Shown piece by piece: positions 1 through 8,339 of a stretch of 64,000 bases of DNA. Under the pieces are notes generated by a model. That model was given only the letters and a program-made list of their open reading frames with translations. It searched no databases and was not told the DNA's origin. The position numbers and the translations under genes were made by a program. The stretch lies in assembly GCF_001557535.2 (NCBI RefSeq), contig NZ_CP014307.1:1302001-1366000 (forward strand). Reading direction: 5' to 3'. The stretch's first letter is position 1; each line of letters begins with the position of its first letter. The stretch comes from Burkholderia sp. PAMC 26561 (GTDB lineage Bacteria; Pseudomonadota; Gammaproteobacteria; Burkholderiales; Burkholderiaceae).

Positions 1-867
1 GCCTGGAAGAAGATCGCCGACGCGGTACACGCAAAAGGCGCGCGCATCTTCATGCAGCTCGTTCACGATGGCCGCCAGTCCCACGTCGACCTGACCGGCG
101 GTTCGCCGCCGATAGCGCCGTCCGAAGTACCGTTCGAAGGACTCGCAATGACGCAGGACGGCTGGGTGCCGGTATCGATGCATCGGGCGGTGGGTATCGA
201 TGAAATCCCGGGACTTGTCGAAGCCTTTCGCCAGGGTGCGGAGCGTGCGCTCGCAGCGGGGTTCGACGGCGTCGAGATTCATAGCGCGAACGGTTATCTC
301 ATCGATACATTCCTGCAGGACGGCACCAACAAACGCACGGATGCCTACGGCGGTTCAGTCGAAAACCGCGCGCGCTTCCTGCTGGAACTGACCGAGGCGG
401 TGAGCTCGGTGTGGGGCGCGGATCGTGTGGGCGTGCGTGTATCGCCCAGTGGTCAGTGGGGTGAAATCTCCGACAGCAACCCGGAAGCGACTTTCGGTTA
501 CGTCGCCGAACAACTGAACCGCTTCGGGCTGGCGTATCTGCACATCATCGAACCGCGTGTGAAGGGCGTCGAGACACTGCATGAGGATCAGGCGCCGGTC
601 GCGTCCGTGTTCCTGCGCAAGATCTTCAAAGGGCCGATCATCGCGGCGGGCGGTTTTGATCGTGATGGCGCAGAAGCGATCCTGCAAAAAGGCGACGCAG
701 ATTTCGTTGCGTTCGGGCGCTGGTTTGCATCGAATCCGGATTTGCCCAAACGGCTCAAGGACAACTTGCCGTTGAACGACTACGACCGTTCGGCGTTCTG
801 GGGTGGCACGGAGAAGGGCTACACCGACTATCCGTTTTACAGCGAAGAGGCCATGGCCTGCGCGTGA
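1..867 (+). CDS. Old yellow enzyme family NADH:flavin oxidoreductase, 5' end missing
   Basis: The frame is open from the first base, so the true start lies before the window; 288 codons are visible. Members are cytoplasmic FMN enzymes that reduce activated C=C bonds, nitro compounds or nitrate esters with NAD(P)H. Seen: MQLVHDGRQSH near the visible N-terminus (the family's LWHxGR position), then HSANGYLID around visible residue 94, whose His and Asn three residues apart match the substrate-binding pair, then the RTDAYGGSVENRARF block and a C-terminal FGRWFASNPDLP phosphate-binding stretch. The TGA is at 865-867. It converges on a LysR gene only 7 bp away. The exact substrate cannot be told. 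Confidence 0.93.
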   Translation, partial: AWKKIADAVHAKGARIFMQLVHDGRQSHVDLTGGSPPIAPSEVPFEGLAMTQDGWVPVSMHRAVGIDEIPGLVEAFRQGAERALAAGFDGVEIHSANGYLIDTFLQDGTNKRTDAYGGSVENRARFLLELTEAVSSVWGADRVGVRVSPSGQWGEISDSNPEATFGYVAEQLNRFGLAYLHIIEPRVKGVETLHEDQAPVASVFLRKIFKGPIIAAGGFDRDGAEAILQKGDADFVAFGRWFASNPDLPKRLKDNLPLNDYDRSAFWGGTEKGYTDYPFYSEEAMACA

Positions 868-874
868 GCATGGA

Positions 875-1795
875 TCACGGGGCGAGATCGCGATCCCATG
901 GGGCGATTTCGCCCCAGGTCCGGGTCAGCAAATCGATGAAGATCCGCACCTTCGGTGAGAGATGCCTGCGTGTCGGATACATCGCGCGGATAGGTTGGGT
1001 CTCTGGCTGGAATTCGCACAGCATGGGTACGAGCTTGCCTGCGCGTACGTTGTCTTCGAGCAGGTACGTCGGCATGTTGATGATGCCGAAACCGTGCACG
1101 GCGGCCGCGACCAATGCTTCTGCGCTGTCCATTTGCAGGCGCGTCGCGTGGCTCACTTCGTTCGTGGCGGGATCGTTGAACGTCCAGGGTTGCGGCCGTC
1201 CCGCGCTCATGAAAAACAGGCACTCGTGGCCAAGGAGATCGCCGGGCGTTTTCGGCGTACCGTGCGCCTTCACGTAGTCTGGCGATGCGCACGTCAGCAA
1301 GCGCTGCTGCGCGACCGTGCGGGCAATGAGACGTGAGTCGGGACGCGGATCGCCGATGCGCAACGCAATGTCGATTCCTTCATCGATCAGGTCGACGAAC
1401 CGGTCCGTGAAGCTCACTTCGGCGCGCACATCGGGCCATGTCTGCAGGAACGATTCGATGACCGGCATCACATGCCGATGTCCCAGGCCCGAAGGCACGC
1501 TGAGCTTCAACACACCGGTGGGCTTCGCGCTGCGTACGGCCATTGCGAGTTCGGTTTCCTCGAGGTCATCCAGTATCTGCGTGCAACGCGAAAAGAACAC
1601 CTCGCCGTCATCGGTGAGGCTCAGGCTGCGTGGCGTGCGGTTGAGGAGACGCACGTTCAGGCGCTGCTCGAGACGCACGATGCTTTTGCCCACTGCCGAG
1701 CGCGTGAGCCCGAGCTGCTTTGCGGCGATCGTGAAGCTTCCCGCCTTCACCACGGCGACGAACATGGCGATATCGTTGATATTTCCGAGTGCCAT
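875..1795 (-). CDS. LysR-family transcriptional regulator
   Basis: 306 residues, the usual LysR length. The N-terminal winged helix-turn-helix is plain (residues about 5-65, with FTIAAKQLGLTRSAVGKSI as the recognition part), followed by a LysR substrate-binding domain from about residue 90 to 295. The start is supported by GGAG about 10 nt upstream of the ATG at 1795. It belongs to the LysR group of the type where VSFTDRFVDLIDEGIDIALRIG is diagnostic (seen near residue 130). It converges with the ene-reductase gene, which is a plausible target because such pairs are common, but no operator was identified. The ligand is unknown. Confidence 0.93.
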   Translation of the reverse strand: MALGNINDIAMFVAVVKAGSFTIAAKQLGLTRSAVGKSIVRLEQRLNVRLLNRTPRSLSLTDDGEVFFSRCTQILDDLEETELAMAVRSAKPTGVLKLSVPSGLGHRHVMPVIESFLQTWPDVRAEVSFTDRFVDLIDEGIDIALRIGDPRPDSRLIARTVAQQRLLTCASPDYVKAHGTPKTPGDLLGHECLFFMSAGRPQPWTFNDPATNEVSHATRLQMDSAEALVAAAVHGFGIINMPTYLLEDNVRAGKLVPMLCEFQPETQPIRAMYPTRRHLSPKVRIFIDLLTRTWGEIAPWDRDLAP

Positions 1796-2001
1796 GGGGC
1801 GAAGCTCCAGAGGATGGATTGCGCGAAGCCGGACGGCGTTTGAGCTGCGCCATTGTATTTTGATTCACCGGGGGCGGGGCTACGGGACGATCCAACCCGC
1901 ATGCAACCCGCATGCAGCAGCCCGTACACGGCAGAAAAATCCGCTTTCCGATACGCTGCAACACACGGCATCACCTAACCCGCAGTCCAGGAGCAGAAGC
2001 C

Positions 2002-2379
2002 ATGACGAAGACAGTGAAGATTCCAGGGCCCGATCATCCGATCACGATCGAGCCGAATCCGTCGCGTATCACGGTGTCCATAGGCGGGCGCGTACTCGCC
2101 GATACCCGCGAAGCGCTCACCGTGCATGAGGCATCGTATTCGCCGGTCTATTACATTCCTCGCAAGGACGTCGACATGTCCTTGCTCGAACGCACGGACC
2201 ATGCAACGTACTGCCCTTACAAAGGCGAATGTTCGTACTACAGCATCCCGCTTGGTGGCGAGCGTTCGGCGAATGCGGTGTGGACTTACGAGGACACGTA
2301 TCCGGCGGTGGCGGAGATCAAGGGTCATCTCGCGTTCTATCAGGATCGTGTCGATGCATTCGAAGTGCATGCCGCCTGA
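2002..2379 (+). CDS. DUF427 family protein
   Basis: 125 residues. The family (DUF427, Pfam also calls it NTP_transf_9) has a small beta-rich fold and no firmly established reaction. Seen: IGGRVLADTREALTVHEASYSPVYYIPRKDV, then CPYKGECSYYSI and a C-terminal YPAVAEIKGHLAFY, all typical of the family. An upstream in-frame start at 1912 is possible but the ATG at 2002 has CCAGGAG at a proper distance and begins where the family begins, so I use it. It stands between the divergent LysR gene and a flavin monooxygenase gene; no operon partner is obvious. Confidence 0.88.
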   Translation: MTKTVKIPGPDHPITIEPNPSRITVSIGGRVLADTREALTVHEASYSPVYYIPRKDVDMSLLERTDHATYCPYKGECSYYSIPLGGERSANAVWTYEDTYPAVAEIKGHLAFYQDRVDAFEVHAA

Positions 2380-2397
2380 TCGTGGCCGGCGGCTTTT
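2371..2397 (+). terminator. Possible terminator after the DUF427 gene
   Basis: GCCGCC (2371-2376) pairs with GGCGGC (2388-2393) and is followed by TTTT. The stem is short and the stop codon lies in the loop, so it is a modest candidate. Confidence 0.4.
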
Positions 2398-2537
2398 GCG
2401 TTGAACGCCGTTTGTGCACGTTTTTGCCAGCCGACGTATTTTACGGATGGTGATCGTCCATGAACCATGTGCCTGCCTCTCTTGAACAAAAGACAAAAGA
2501 CGCAGGGGCATCTCAATCAACGCTCGAGCGGAGCTTT

Positions 2538-3878
2538 ATGACCACGCAACGTCGCTTGCGGCTGGGCGCTTTCATGCGCCCGGCCACCATTCACACCGGG
2601 GCGTGGCGTTACCCCGGCGCCTTCCCCGATGCCAACTTCAATTTCGCGCATCTCAAGCGCTTCGCGCAGACGCTGGAACGCGGGCGTTTCGACGCGTTTT
2701 TCATGGCCGATCATCTCGCGGTGCTCAACATGCCTACCCAGGCATTGAGGCGAAGCCACACGGCGACCTCGTTCGAACCGCTCACGTTGCTCTCGGCGCT
2801 TGCCGCGGTGACCGAGCACATCGGATTGATTGCAACGGCGTCCACCACGTTCGAAGAGCCGTACCACGTAGCGCGGCGCTTTGCGTCGCTCGATCATTTG
2901 AGCGGCGGCCGCGCCGGCTGGAACCTGGTGACGACAGCGAATCCCGATGCCGCGCTCAACTTCGGACTGGACGAACACGTCGAACACGGCGAACGCTACA
3001 AGCGAGGCCGCGAGTTTTTCGATGTCGTGACCGGACTCTGGGATAGCTGGGCCGACGACGCCTTTGTCCGCGATGTTGAAAGCGGCACTTTCTTCGATCC
3101 CGCGAAGATGCACGTGCTGAACCACAAGGGCAAGAGCCTCTCGGTGCGCGGCCCGCTCAATATCGCGCGGCCGGTGCAGGGGTGGCCGGTCATCGTGCAG
3201 GCGGGGTCATCGGAAGCGGGACGCCAGGTCGCGGCCGAAACCGCCGAAGCCGTCTTCGCCGCGCCGAAGACACTTGCCGAAGGCCAGTGCTTTTATGCCG
3301 ACGTCAAAGGCCGCATGGCGCGCCTTGGCCGCGATCCCGAACACCTGAAGATCCTGCCTGCCGCGTTCGTCGTGATCGGCGATTCGCTCGAGGAAGCGCA
3401 GGAAAAACGCGCGCTCCTCGATACCTTCGTGCACTACGACAGCGGTATTGCATCGCTTTGCATCATGCTCGGCCACGATGTCTCCGGCTTCGATCCCGAT
3501 GGTCCGCTGCCCGAGATTCCCGAGACGAATGCGAGCAAGAGCAGCCGGGAACGCGTGATCGAATGGGCGGCGCGCGACAACCTCACGATTCGCCAGCTCG
3601 CGCAGCGCGTAGGCGGTTACTCGGGGCTTGAGATGGTGGGCACGCCCTCCATGATCGCCGACCAGATGGAGCAATGGCTCGTTGAAGGGGGCTCGGATGG
3701 TTTTAACGTGATGTTCCCGTACCTGCCCGGCGGCCTGGACGATTTCGTCGATAAAGTCGTGCCGGAACTGCAGTCTCGCGGCATTTTCCGGCGTGAATAC
3801 GAAGGCCGAACGTTGCGGGAAAATCTCGGCCTGCCGCGGCCGGAAAACCGCTTTTTCAAAGCAGGGGGCGTGAGGTGA
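2538..3878 (+). CDS. NtaA/SnaA/DszA-type flavin-dependent monooxygenase (LLM class)
   Basis: 446 residues from the ATG at 2538, chosen because GCGGAG precedes it and the conserved part (RLRLGAFMRPATIHTGAWRYP) begins right after; a start at 2460 would add 26 unlike residues. The family uses FMNH2 from a separate reductase to oxidise small sulfur, nitrogen or chelating compounds. Seen: FFMADHLAVL near residue 55, the LSGGRAGWNLVTT block near residue 125, and IARPVQGWPVIVQAGSS near residue 210, which are hallmarks of the NtaA/SnaA/SoxA/DszA group rather than of bacterial luciferase. A TetR gene follows on the same strand and may control it. No flavin reductase gene lies nearby. Confidence 0.92.
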   Translation: MTTQRRLRLGAFMRPATIHTGAWRYPGAFPDANFNFAHLKRFAQTLERGRFDAFFMADHLAVLNMPTQALRRSHTATSFEPLTLLSALAAVTEHIGLIATASTTFEEPYHVARRFASLDHLSGGRAGWNLVTTANPDAALNFGLDEHVEHGERYKRGREFFDVVTGLWDSWADDAFVRDVESGTFFDPAKMHVLNHKGKSLSVRGPLNIARPVQGWPVIVQAGSSEAGRQVAAETAEAVFAAPKTLAEGQCFYADVKGRMARLGRDPEHLKILPAAFVVIGDSLEEAQEKRALLDTFVHYDSGIASLCIMLGHDVSGFDPDGPLPEIPETNASKSSRERVIEWAARDNLTIRQLAQRVGGYSGLEMVGTPSMIADQMEQWLVEGGSDGFNVMFPYLPGGLDDFVDKVVPELQSRGIFRREYEGRTLRENLGLPRPENRFFKAGGVR

Positions 3879-3983
3879 CAGGAACCGGTTGGAAGGCCGC
3901 GCGAAACTCCAGACAAGACAGCGTATAAAATCAATTCCCTGGGGCGCGTTTCCAGGCGCCCCGCCAAAGGACGAACGCAACTC

Positions 3984-4553
3984 ATGGGACATTCACAAGC
4001 AGAGAAGGCGGCAACGCACCAGCGCATTGTCGAAGTGGCGGCGCGGCGCTTCAGGGAGCTTGGACTCGATGGTATCGGCGTCGCCGATGTGATGAAGGAA
4101 GCCGGCATGACCGTCGGCGGTTTCTACAAGCACTTCGAATCGCGCGACGAGCTGGTAACCGAAGCGCTCGACGTCGCGTTCGAAAGCCTTGACGCATGGG
4201 AAGCACGGGTCAAGTCTCTCGAGATGGGCGTGCGCGATTATCTGAGCGAAGCGCACCGGGATTCGCCAGGCAGGGGCTGTGCGCTGGGGGCGCTCCTGGG
4301 CGACGTCGCGCGCAGCAGCGACGCCACGCGCGACGTGTACACCGAGCGCGTCAAACACAACATCGGATTCTCGGAAAGTTTGCTCGATATTGCCGACCCC
4401 GCCGCACGCCGCGCTCGCGCCATTCTGCAGTTCACTGCGTGCCTTGGCGCAATCGGGCTGGCGCGGGCGGTGTCGGACCCGGTTTTATCGAAGGAAATAC
4501 TCGACAGCGTCGCGGGGCAGCTCATTACCCTGCTTCCCGGGCCGCCGGCGTGA
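3984..4553 (+). CDS. TetR/AcrR-family regulator
   Basis: 189 residues. The N-terminal tetracycline-repressor-type helix-turn-helix spans about residues 10-55 (RIVEVAARRFRELGLDGIGVADVMKEAGMTVGGFYKHF); the C-terminal part is the variable ligand domain and resembles the group with GRGCALGALLGDVAR. It starts 105 bp after the monooxygenase gene; the stretch between contains GCGTATAAAATC, which could hold its own promoter. The ligand and targets are unknown; the preceding monooxygenase is the natural first guess. Confidence 0.92.
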   Translation: MGHSQAEKAATHQRIVEVAARRFRELGLDGIGVADVMKEAGMTVGGFYKHFESRDELVTEALDVAFESLDAWEARVKSLEMGVRDYLSEAHRDSPGRGCALGALLGDVARSSDATRDVYTERVKHNIGFSESLLDIADPAARRARAILQFTACLGAIGLARAVSDPVLSKEILDSVAGQLITLLPGPPA

Positions 4554-4708
4554 CTTCATGCGCCTAAACCAGCGTTGTCGGTAGAAACTAGTGTTGAAGC
4601 GGTGCGGGCAATCCATTACATTCGACGCGTTGTCCAGATGTCGATCATCGGGCGCAAAACCGGATGATCCGCAAACCACTACAAAATGACGTTCCTTGGA
4701 GATTTACA

Positions 4709-4948
4709 ATGAAAGCGATCGCACTGGTTTCCTTATCCGCGCTGTTGATGGCGGCATCCGGCCTGGCCATGGCCCAGAGCGGCGGCGGCAACGGCAACGG
4801 TGGCGGCGGTGGTGGTAATGCGCACGGCGCGGCAACGGCCGGACCGACCACGGGCGGCGACAACTCATCGACGCCGGGCAGCTCGCGCGGCAAGCCGCAT
4901 CTGTTCAAGCACAAGCAGAAGAAGGCGGCCCCGGCTCCGGCCCAGTAA
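4709..4948 (+). CDS. Small exported Gly-rich protein with a basic tail
   Basis: 79 residues from the ATG at 4709, which has TTGGAG 8 nt upstream. Residues 1-22 form a Sec signal peptide (MKAIALVSLSALLMAASGLAMA, cleavage expected after AMA). The mature part has a Gly/Asn stretch (GGGNGNGGGGGGN), then a Thr/Ser-rich linker and a Lys/Ala/Pro-rich end (HKQKKAAPAPAQ). I do not recognise a family and no function can be given. It is a single gene closed by a good terminator. Confidence 0.75.
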   Translation: MKAIALVSLSALLMAASGLAMAQSGGGNGNGGGGGGNAHGAATAGPTTGGDNSSTPGSSRGKPHLFKHKQKKAAPAPAQ

Positions 4949-5011
4949 TTCTGGACCGGGCAACGCGGCAGGTTTGCCGCGTGCTGCCTTCAGTAAGCGT
5001 GAACGACAAAG

Positions 5012-5049
5012 CTGTCATGACCAACGCATTTGGCCATGACAGTTTTTTT
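5012..5049 (+). terminator. Rho-independent terminator after the small exported protein
   Basis: CTGTCATG (5012-5019) pairs with CATGACAG (5035-5042), extended inward by CCA/TGG, and is followed by seven T residues. Confidence 0.8.
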
Positions 5050-5121
5050 CCGCCTGCGGTTTGTCGGCGATCGTTTCGAAAGGCGTTGAACAGAGAGACT
5101 TTGTCCGTTTTTATATTGCCG

Positions 5122-5135
5122 TTGTCGAACGACAA
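5122..5135. promoter_or_regulatory. Palindrome upstream of the Hfq-like gene
   Basis: TTGTCG-AA-CGACAA, perfect 6-bp arms, about 185 bp before the Hfq-like start codon. It could be an operator; nothing else supports it. Confidence 0.3.
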
Positions 5136-5320
5136 TGTGCGCGGGAAATTCCAGCGGGGTAGTATGGGACCACGATTTCAGTGAAATTTGAACTCCATGC
5201 ACCGAACACGCTCGAATGGGGGCAAACAATGCGACGGCCGATGATCTGGCATCATTGACCCATGTTTCGGCGGATGTCTGCCGAAATGAGCCCGAAATAC
5301 TAACGTCAGGTCGAATAAGA

Positions 5321-5650
5321 ATGGCTACAGAATCCCAGCAGCAAAGTCAGAGCGATGTCTTGAACGCGGCTCGCAAGGAGCGCAAGCGTGTCGCAATTTT
5401 CCTCGTGAACGGGGTGCGGCTGGTTGGTCACATCGAATCCTTTGATCAGTACCTGGTCATGCTGAGCTCGGCTGCCGGCATTCAGGCGGTCTACAAGCAT
5501 TCCATCTCGACCATCCAGGAAGACACCGGCAAGGCGTTCACCGCGGGCGCGGCGCGCACCAGTTCGGGCAGTTCGCGCGATGGGGATTCCAAGCGCCCGG
5601 TCGCGATCTCGCACAAACGCCGTTTGCCGACGAACGTCGGCGGCGAATAA
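5321..5650 (+). CDS. Hfq-like Sm RNA chaperone (short extra copy)
   Basis: 109 residues. Hfq forms hexameric rings that help small RNAs pair with mRNAs. Seen: NAARKERKRVAIFLVNG then VGHIESFDQYLVML (Sm1, residues about 15-48) and VYKHSISTI (Sm2, residues 57-65), including the YKH triplet that contacts uridines on the proximal face. After residue 70 a Ser/Gly/Arg-rich tail follows that is unlike the ordinary Burkholderia Hfq tail. The gene is not next to hflX or miaA-type genes, where the main hfq of proteobacteria normally sits, so I take it to be a second Hfq. The start at 5321 was chosen by alignment to Hfq; its ribosome site is weak, and an in-frame start at 5216 is possible. A strong terminator follows. 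Confidence 0.88.
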   Translation: MATESQQQSQSDVLNAARKERKRVAIFLVNGVRLVGHIESFDQYLVMLSSAAGIQAVYKHSISTIQEDTGKAFTAGAARTSSGSSRDGDSKRPVAISHKRRLPTNVGGE

Positions 5651-5707
5651 CGAAAAGCTGCACCGCATTTGCATCAGGCAAATGCTTGCTGCGCCGTAAA
5701 GCGAAAA

Positions 5708-5742
5708 AAGGCGAAGCCCGTAGGGGCTTCGCCTTTTTGTTT
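5708..5742 (+). terminator. Terminator after the Hfq-like gene
   Basis: GGCGAAGCCC (5710-5719) and GGGCTTCGCC (5724-5733) form a 10-bp stem with TTTTTGTTTT after it and AAAAAA before it, so it could also serve the convergent gene at 5792-6331. Confidence 0.9.
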
Positions 5743-5791
5743 TGGTCAAATTCACAAATTCGTCACAATCCGATCATGCGATTCGGAAAGC

Positions 5792-6331
5792 TCACCGTCC
5801 GGACGATGTTTTCTTATGCATCACCAGAATCGGATGATGGTCGACTCGCACGATCTCATTCGAATGTCTCGTCTCGGCCGCTGGCGGCATCGCAAGATCG
5901 AGTACGTCGGCAACGGATTCCAGCCGGGTATCCACCAGCACGCCGCTCTTCACGTTCGTAGTCCCGACGACATCAGCGACGACTGAGTCAGGTGCTGTGG
6001 CATGCCGCACATCTACTGTGCGGCAGCGGACATCGAACCCCACCGCGCGGATGATTGTCTCGCGCGTCTTCCAGAACGCCTCCGCGGTACGTGTCATTGG
6101 CCGCATGGCGACATATTCGATGATCACCGGATAACCTCGCACGCGTGGGTAAGCCGCCAGCAACTGGCCGGAGCGGACGTACTGCGTGTAACGATCTATC
6201 TTTTTCGTCAGCAACGAAAAATGCGTGGCTTCATCATCCCAGTCGAGGTCGTCGAAGATGCCGACGTACACGCGCTTGAACAGGATGTTCACGCCGACGT
6301 AATCGATAGTGTCCACGTCGAGAAGTGACAT
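5792..6331 (-). CDS. Conserved-looking protein of unknown function
   Basis: 179 residues from the ATG at 6331, preceded by GGGGAAA. The N-terminus (MSLLDVDTIDYVGVNILFKR) and the acidic FDDLDWDDEATHFSLLTKKIDRYTQYVRSGQL read like a soluble folded protein; there is no signal peptide or membrane span. I do not recognise the family with certainty; the N-terminal part resembles proteins annotated only with a DUF. It converges on the Hfq-like gene. A start ten codons upstream is possible but lacks a ribosome site. Confidence 0.65.
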   Translation of the reverse strand: MSLLDVDTIDYVGVNILFKRVYVGIFDDLDWDDEATHFSLLTKKIDRYTQYVRSGQLLAAYPRVRGYPVIIEYVAMRPMTRTAEAFWKTRETIIRAVGFDVRCRTVDVRHATAPDSVVADVVGTTNVKSGVLVDTRLESVADVLDLAMPPAAETRHSNEIVRVDHHPILVMHKKTSSGR

Positions 6332-6653
6332 GGTATTTCCCCATCGCCCGATGCCGGGCAAAGATTGCAGGCGCGTATTGTAATGGACTGCGTCATCCTA
6401 AATAAGTACGCGGGGCGTGATTGCAACAGTGTACGACGCTCGAAAGCAATGTCATTCATCGCGCTGTGAAATTGACTGTTTTAAAGTGGCTCCTATTCGA
6501 CAGTCGTGAATAGGAGGATACCTAAAAATACCCCGGTTCAATTGACATCGCTCATCTCGAAAAACAAACTGGGTTCACGTTTTTGAACAGTTTGTGCGAT
6601 TGAACACCGGACAGCGCACGAGCAGACCCTCAGTGTCCGGCAGGAGCAGCAAA
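6332..6653. other. Divergent intergenic region with a hairpin
   Basis: Separates two divergent genes. CTCCTATTC (6490-6498) pairs with GAATAGGAG (6508-6516) around a 9-nt loop; no T-run follows, so an operator or mRNA structure is likelier than a terminator. No gene seen. Confidence 0.45.
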
Positions 6654-7169
6654 ATGAAATCGAAGTCCAGTAAATCCATCAAGATCGCCATGATCGCGGC
6701 GGCATCCTCCGTCCTGATGACGAGCGCGTTTGCAGCGTCTATCGACGGCACCACGAACGTACGCATTGGCGGCAAGGTGCAATCGGTGGATACGGCCACA
6801 CACAGCGTTACCGTGATAAACGCTCAGGGCGTCACGGAATCGTTCCAGGTCGGCCCCAACATCCCTAACCTCGACAGGCTCAAGGCAGGCACCGCAGTGT
6901 ATGGCACGACAGCGCGACCGGTTCGTCTTACCGTGCTCGAATCTTCCAGACTCGCCGCAGTGCCCACGCAAGATGGCAGGGAGACTGTCGCCCAGGTAAC
7001 GAGCGTGGATAGCCAGCGCGGCTCAGTGACACTCCGTGACACGCAAGGCGCCGAGTTGACCGTGCAGGCCAACTCGCCGGGAGCGGTTGCGGCGGTCGTG
7101 CCGGGTACGCGCGTTCTCGTCAATGCAGTGAATCCCGCTGCGCCGGCAAGTGGCCAGGTCCCCCGCTGA
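6654..7169 (+). CDS. Exported protein with two beta-rich repeats
   Basis: 171 residues from the ATG at 6654 (CAGGAG upstream). A signal peptide covers residues 1-28 (ending SAFAAS). The mature protein has two similar blocks: GGKVQSVDTATHSVTVINAQG near residue 40 and VAQVTSVDSQRGSVTLRDTQG near residue 105. The pattern G/A-x-V-x-S-V-D-x-x-x-x-S-V-T-L/V looks like a small beta-barrel (OB-like) repeat. It is related in plan to the protein at 9774-10361. No known function; a periplasmic location is expected. Confidence 0.78.
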   Translation: MKSKSSKSIKIAMIAAASSVLMTSAFAASIDGTTNVRIGGKVQSVDTATHSVTVINAQGVTESFQVGPNIPNLDRLKAGTAVYGTTARPVRLTVLESSRLAAVPTQDGRETVAQVTSVDSQRGSVTLRDTQGAELTVQANSPGAVAAVVPGTRVLVNAVNPAAPASGQVPR

Positions 7170-7805
7170 GCAGTCGGATTCGTCCGATAGCTCTACGCGT
7201 GTCAGGTCTTCATCATGCATGCTTCGTTGGTGATCCAGATCCCCGCTGGATGACGAATGGTGAGTGGGCCGGTTCCATACCGACTCGCTTAGCTTCCTCG
7301 GAAGCGCGGCGGCGCAGCAGTCAAGGTACCTCTGAGATCCAAGCGTAGTCGCAAAGAAAAATCCACCCGGCGGGAGCCGGGTGGATTTTTTTGCCCGCAA
7401 TCTTTGAAAAGGGCACGTGCACGGAATCGCATTTCAATAAGGATTGCATAATAATTTTGATAGCAGGATTACTTCCCGAACGCAATCGACAAGCGCCCAA
7501 CGCGGAAGTCTCGTGCTTTCGTTCCTGACCGTGCGCTCAAACTGAATTGTGCAAAGAAGCATTCGCGTCATTTCTATCATCGCGAATGCTGATTTGCATC
7601 TTACGTTTGTGCTACACGGAGGCACAAAGAGTTGGTTAATATACGTTCGCGTATCAGTTACCCGCACATAAAGATTACAAGGCTTACGAAGACCGATGCG
7701 CGGATAACCGGCACGTAACGAAACATGCAGGTCCAGCACGACAAACGCGGAAGACGCCACCGGCGCTGCCGCACAAAAAAACCGCTTTTCGTGGAGAATC
7801 TCGAT
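7170..7805. other. Long intergenic region
   Basis: 636 bp, locally AT-rich after 7430. It contains the terminator at 7357-7392 and a tiny ATACG-TTCG-CGTAT hairpin at 7641-7654 before the next gene. A reverse-strand reading frame at 7434-7760 has no start signal and no recognisable protein character. I see nothing else. Confidence 0.55.
7357..7392 (+). terminator. Rho-independent terminator
   Basis: ATCCACCCGGC (7361-7371) pairs with GCCGGGTGGAT (7376-7386), loop GGGA, followed by six T residues and preceded by AAAA. It lies about 190 bp after the stop of the 6654 gene. Confidence 0.9.
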
Positions 7806-8099
7806 ATGTACCGAATCCGCATGGCTGCATTGGCTCTCGTCGTATCAGTGGCAACTGCTGGAATGACCGCCCCGGTCGCAATGGCGCAAACCACCGATAC
7901 CGCCGCTTCCACCCCGAAGCAAGTGCAAAAGGCGCAACGCAAGGCCGATCGGAAAGCAGCGCGCACCAAGAAAAATGCGGAACTGAAGGATCTGGAGAAG
8001 AACGGCTACAACCCGGCCGGCGACCAGACCAACTATCCGCAAAACATCCAGAACGCAGAGAAGAAGTCTGCGGCTGCAAAGGCTGCATCGGCCCCTTGA
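7806..8099 (+). CDS. DUF4148-type small exported protein
   Basis: 97 residues from the ATG at 7806 (GGAGA upstream). Residues 1-27 form a signal peptide ending APVAMAQ. After a Lys/Arg/Ala-rich helical stretch (KAQRKADRKAARTKKNAEL) comes DLEKNGYNPAGDQTNYPQNI, the motif that marks DUF4148 proteins, which are numerous and of unknown function in the Burkholderia group. Single gene, closed by a terminator; probably periplasmic. Confidence 0.85.
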   Translation: MYRIRMAALALVVSVATAGMTAPVAMAQTTDTAASTPKQVQKAQRKADRKAARTKKNAELKDLEKNGYNPAGDQTNYPQNIQNAEKKSAAAKAASAP

Positions 8100-8124
8100 G
8101 CGGCGTTCAAGGTCTGTTCGATTG

Positions 8125-8156
8125 AAAAATAACCCGCTTCTTGCGGGTTATTTTTT
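8125..8156 (+). terminator. Terminator after the DUF4148 gene
   Basis: AACCCGC (8131-8137) and GCGGGTT (8143-8149) around TTCTT, with A-run before and TTTTTT after. Confidence 0.9.
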
Positions 8157-8339
8157 AACGCACAAGAAGTTGGCAGCAACACCCAGTACGATGCGTCGGC
8201 AGGCTTTTTGGTGAACCGGTAGAATCGGATGCCGTTTTGCATCGGCCAATTCTCGGTCGATGCGCATGTCGGACATCGCGACGATTGCTCCGCGCCCTAC
8301 GCCGGCCAGAAGCCGGCCTCACTTTCTACCAGGCGGCCT

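Larger units (their letters stand above)
4949..5320. other. Intergenic region with two hairpins and a palindrome
   Basis: No convincing gene. It holds a hairpin ACGCGGCA/TGCCGCGT (4963-4982), the terminator at 5012-5049, and a small palindrome at 5122-5135 upstream of the Hfq-like gene. Confidence 0.6.

Noticed and set aside
7434..7760. Reverse frame of 108 codons in an AT-rich gap
   Set aside because: No ribosome site, no recognisable protein and unusual Cys content.
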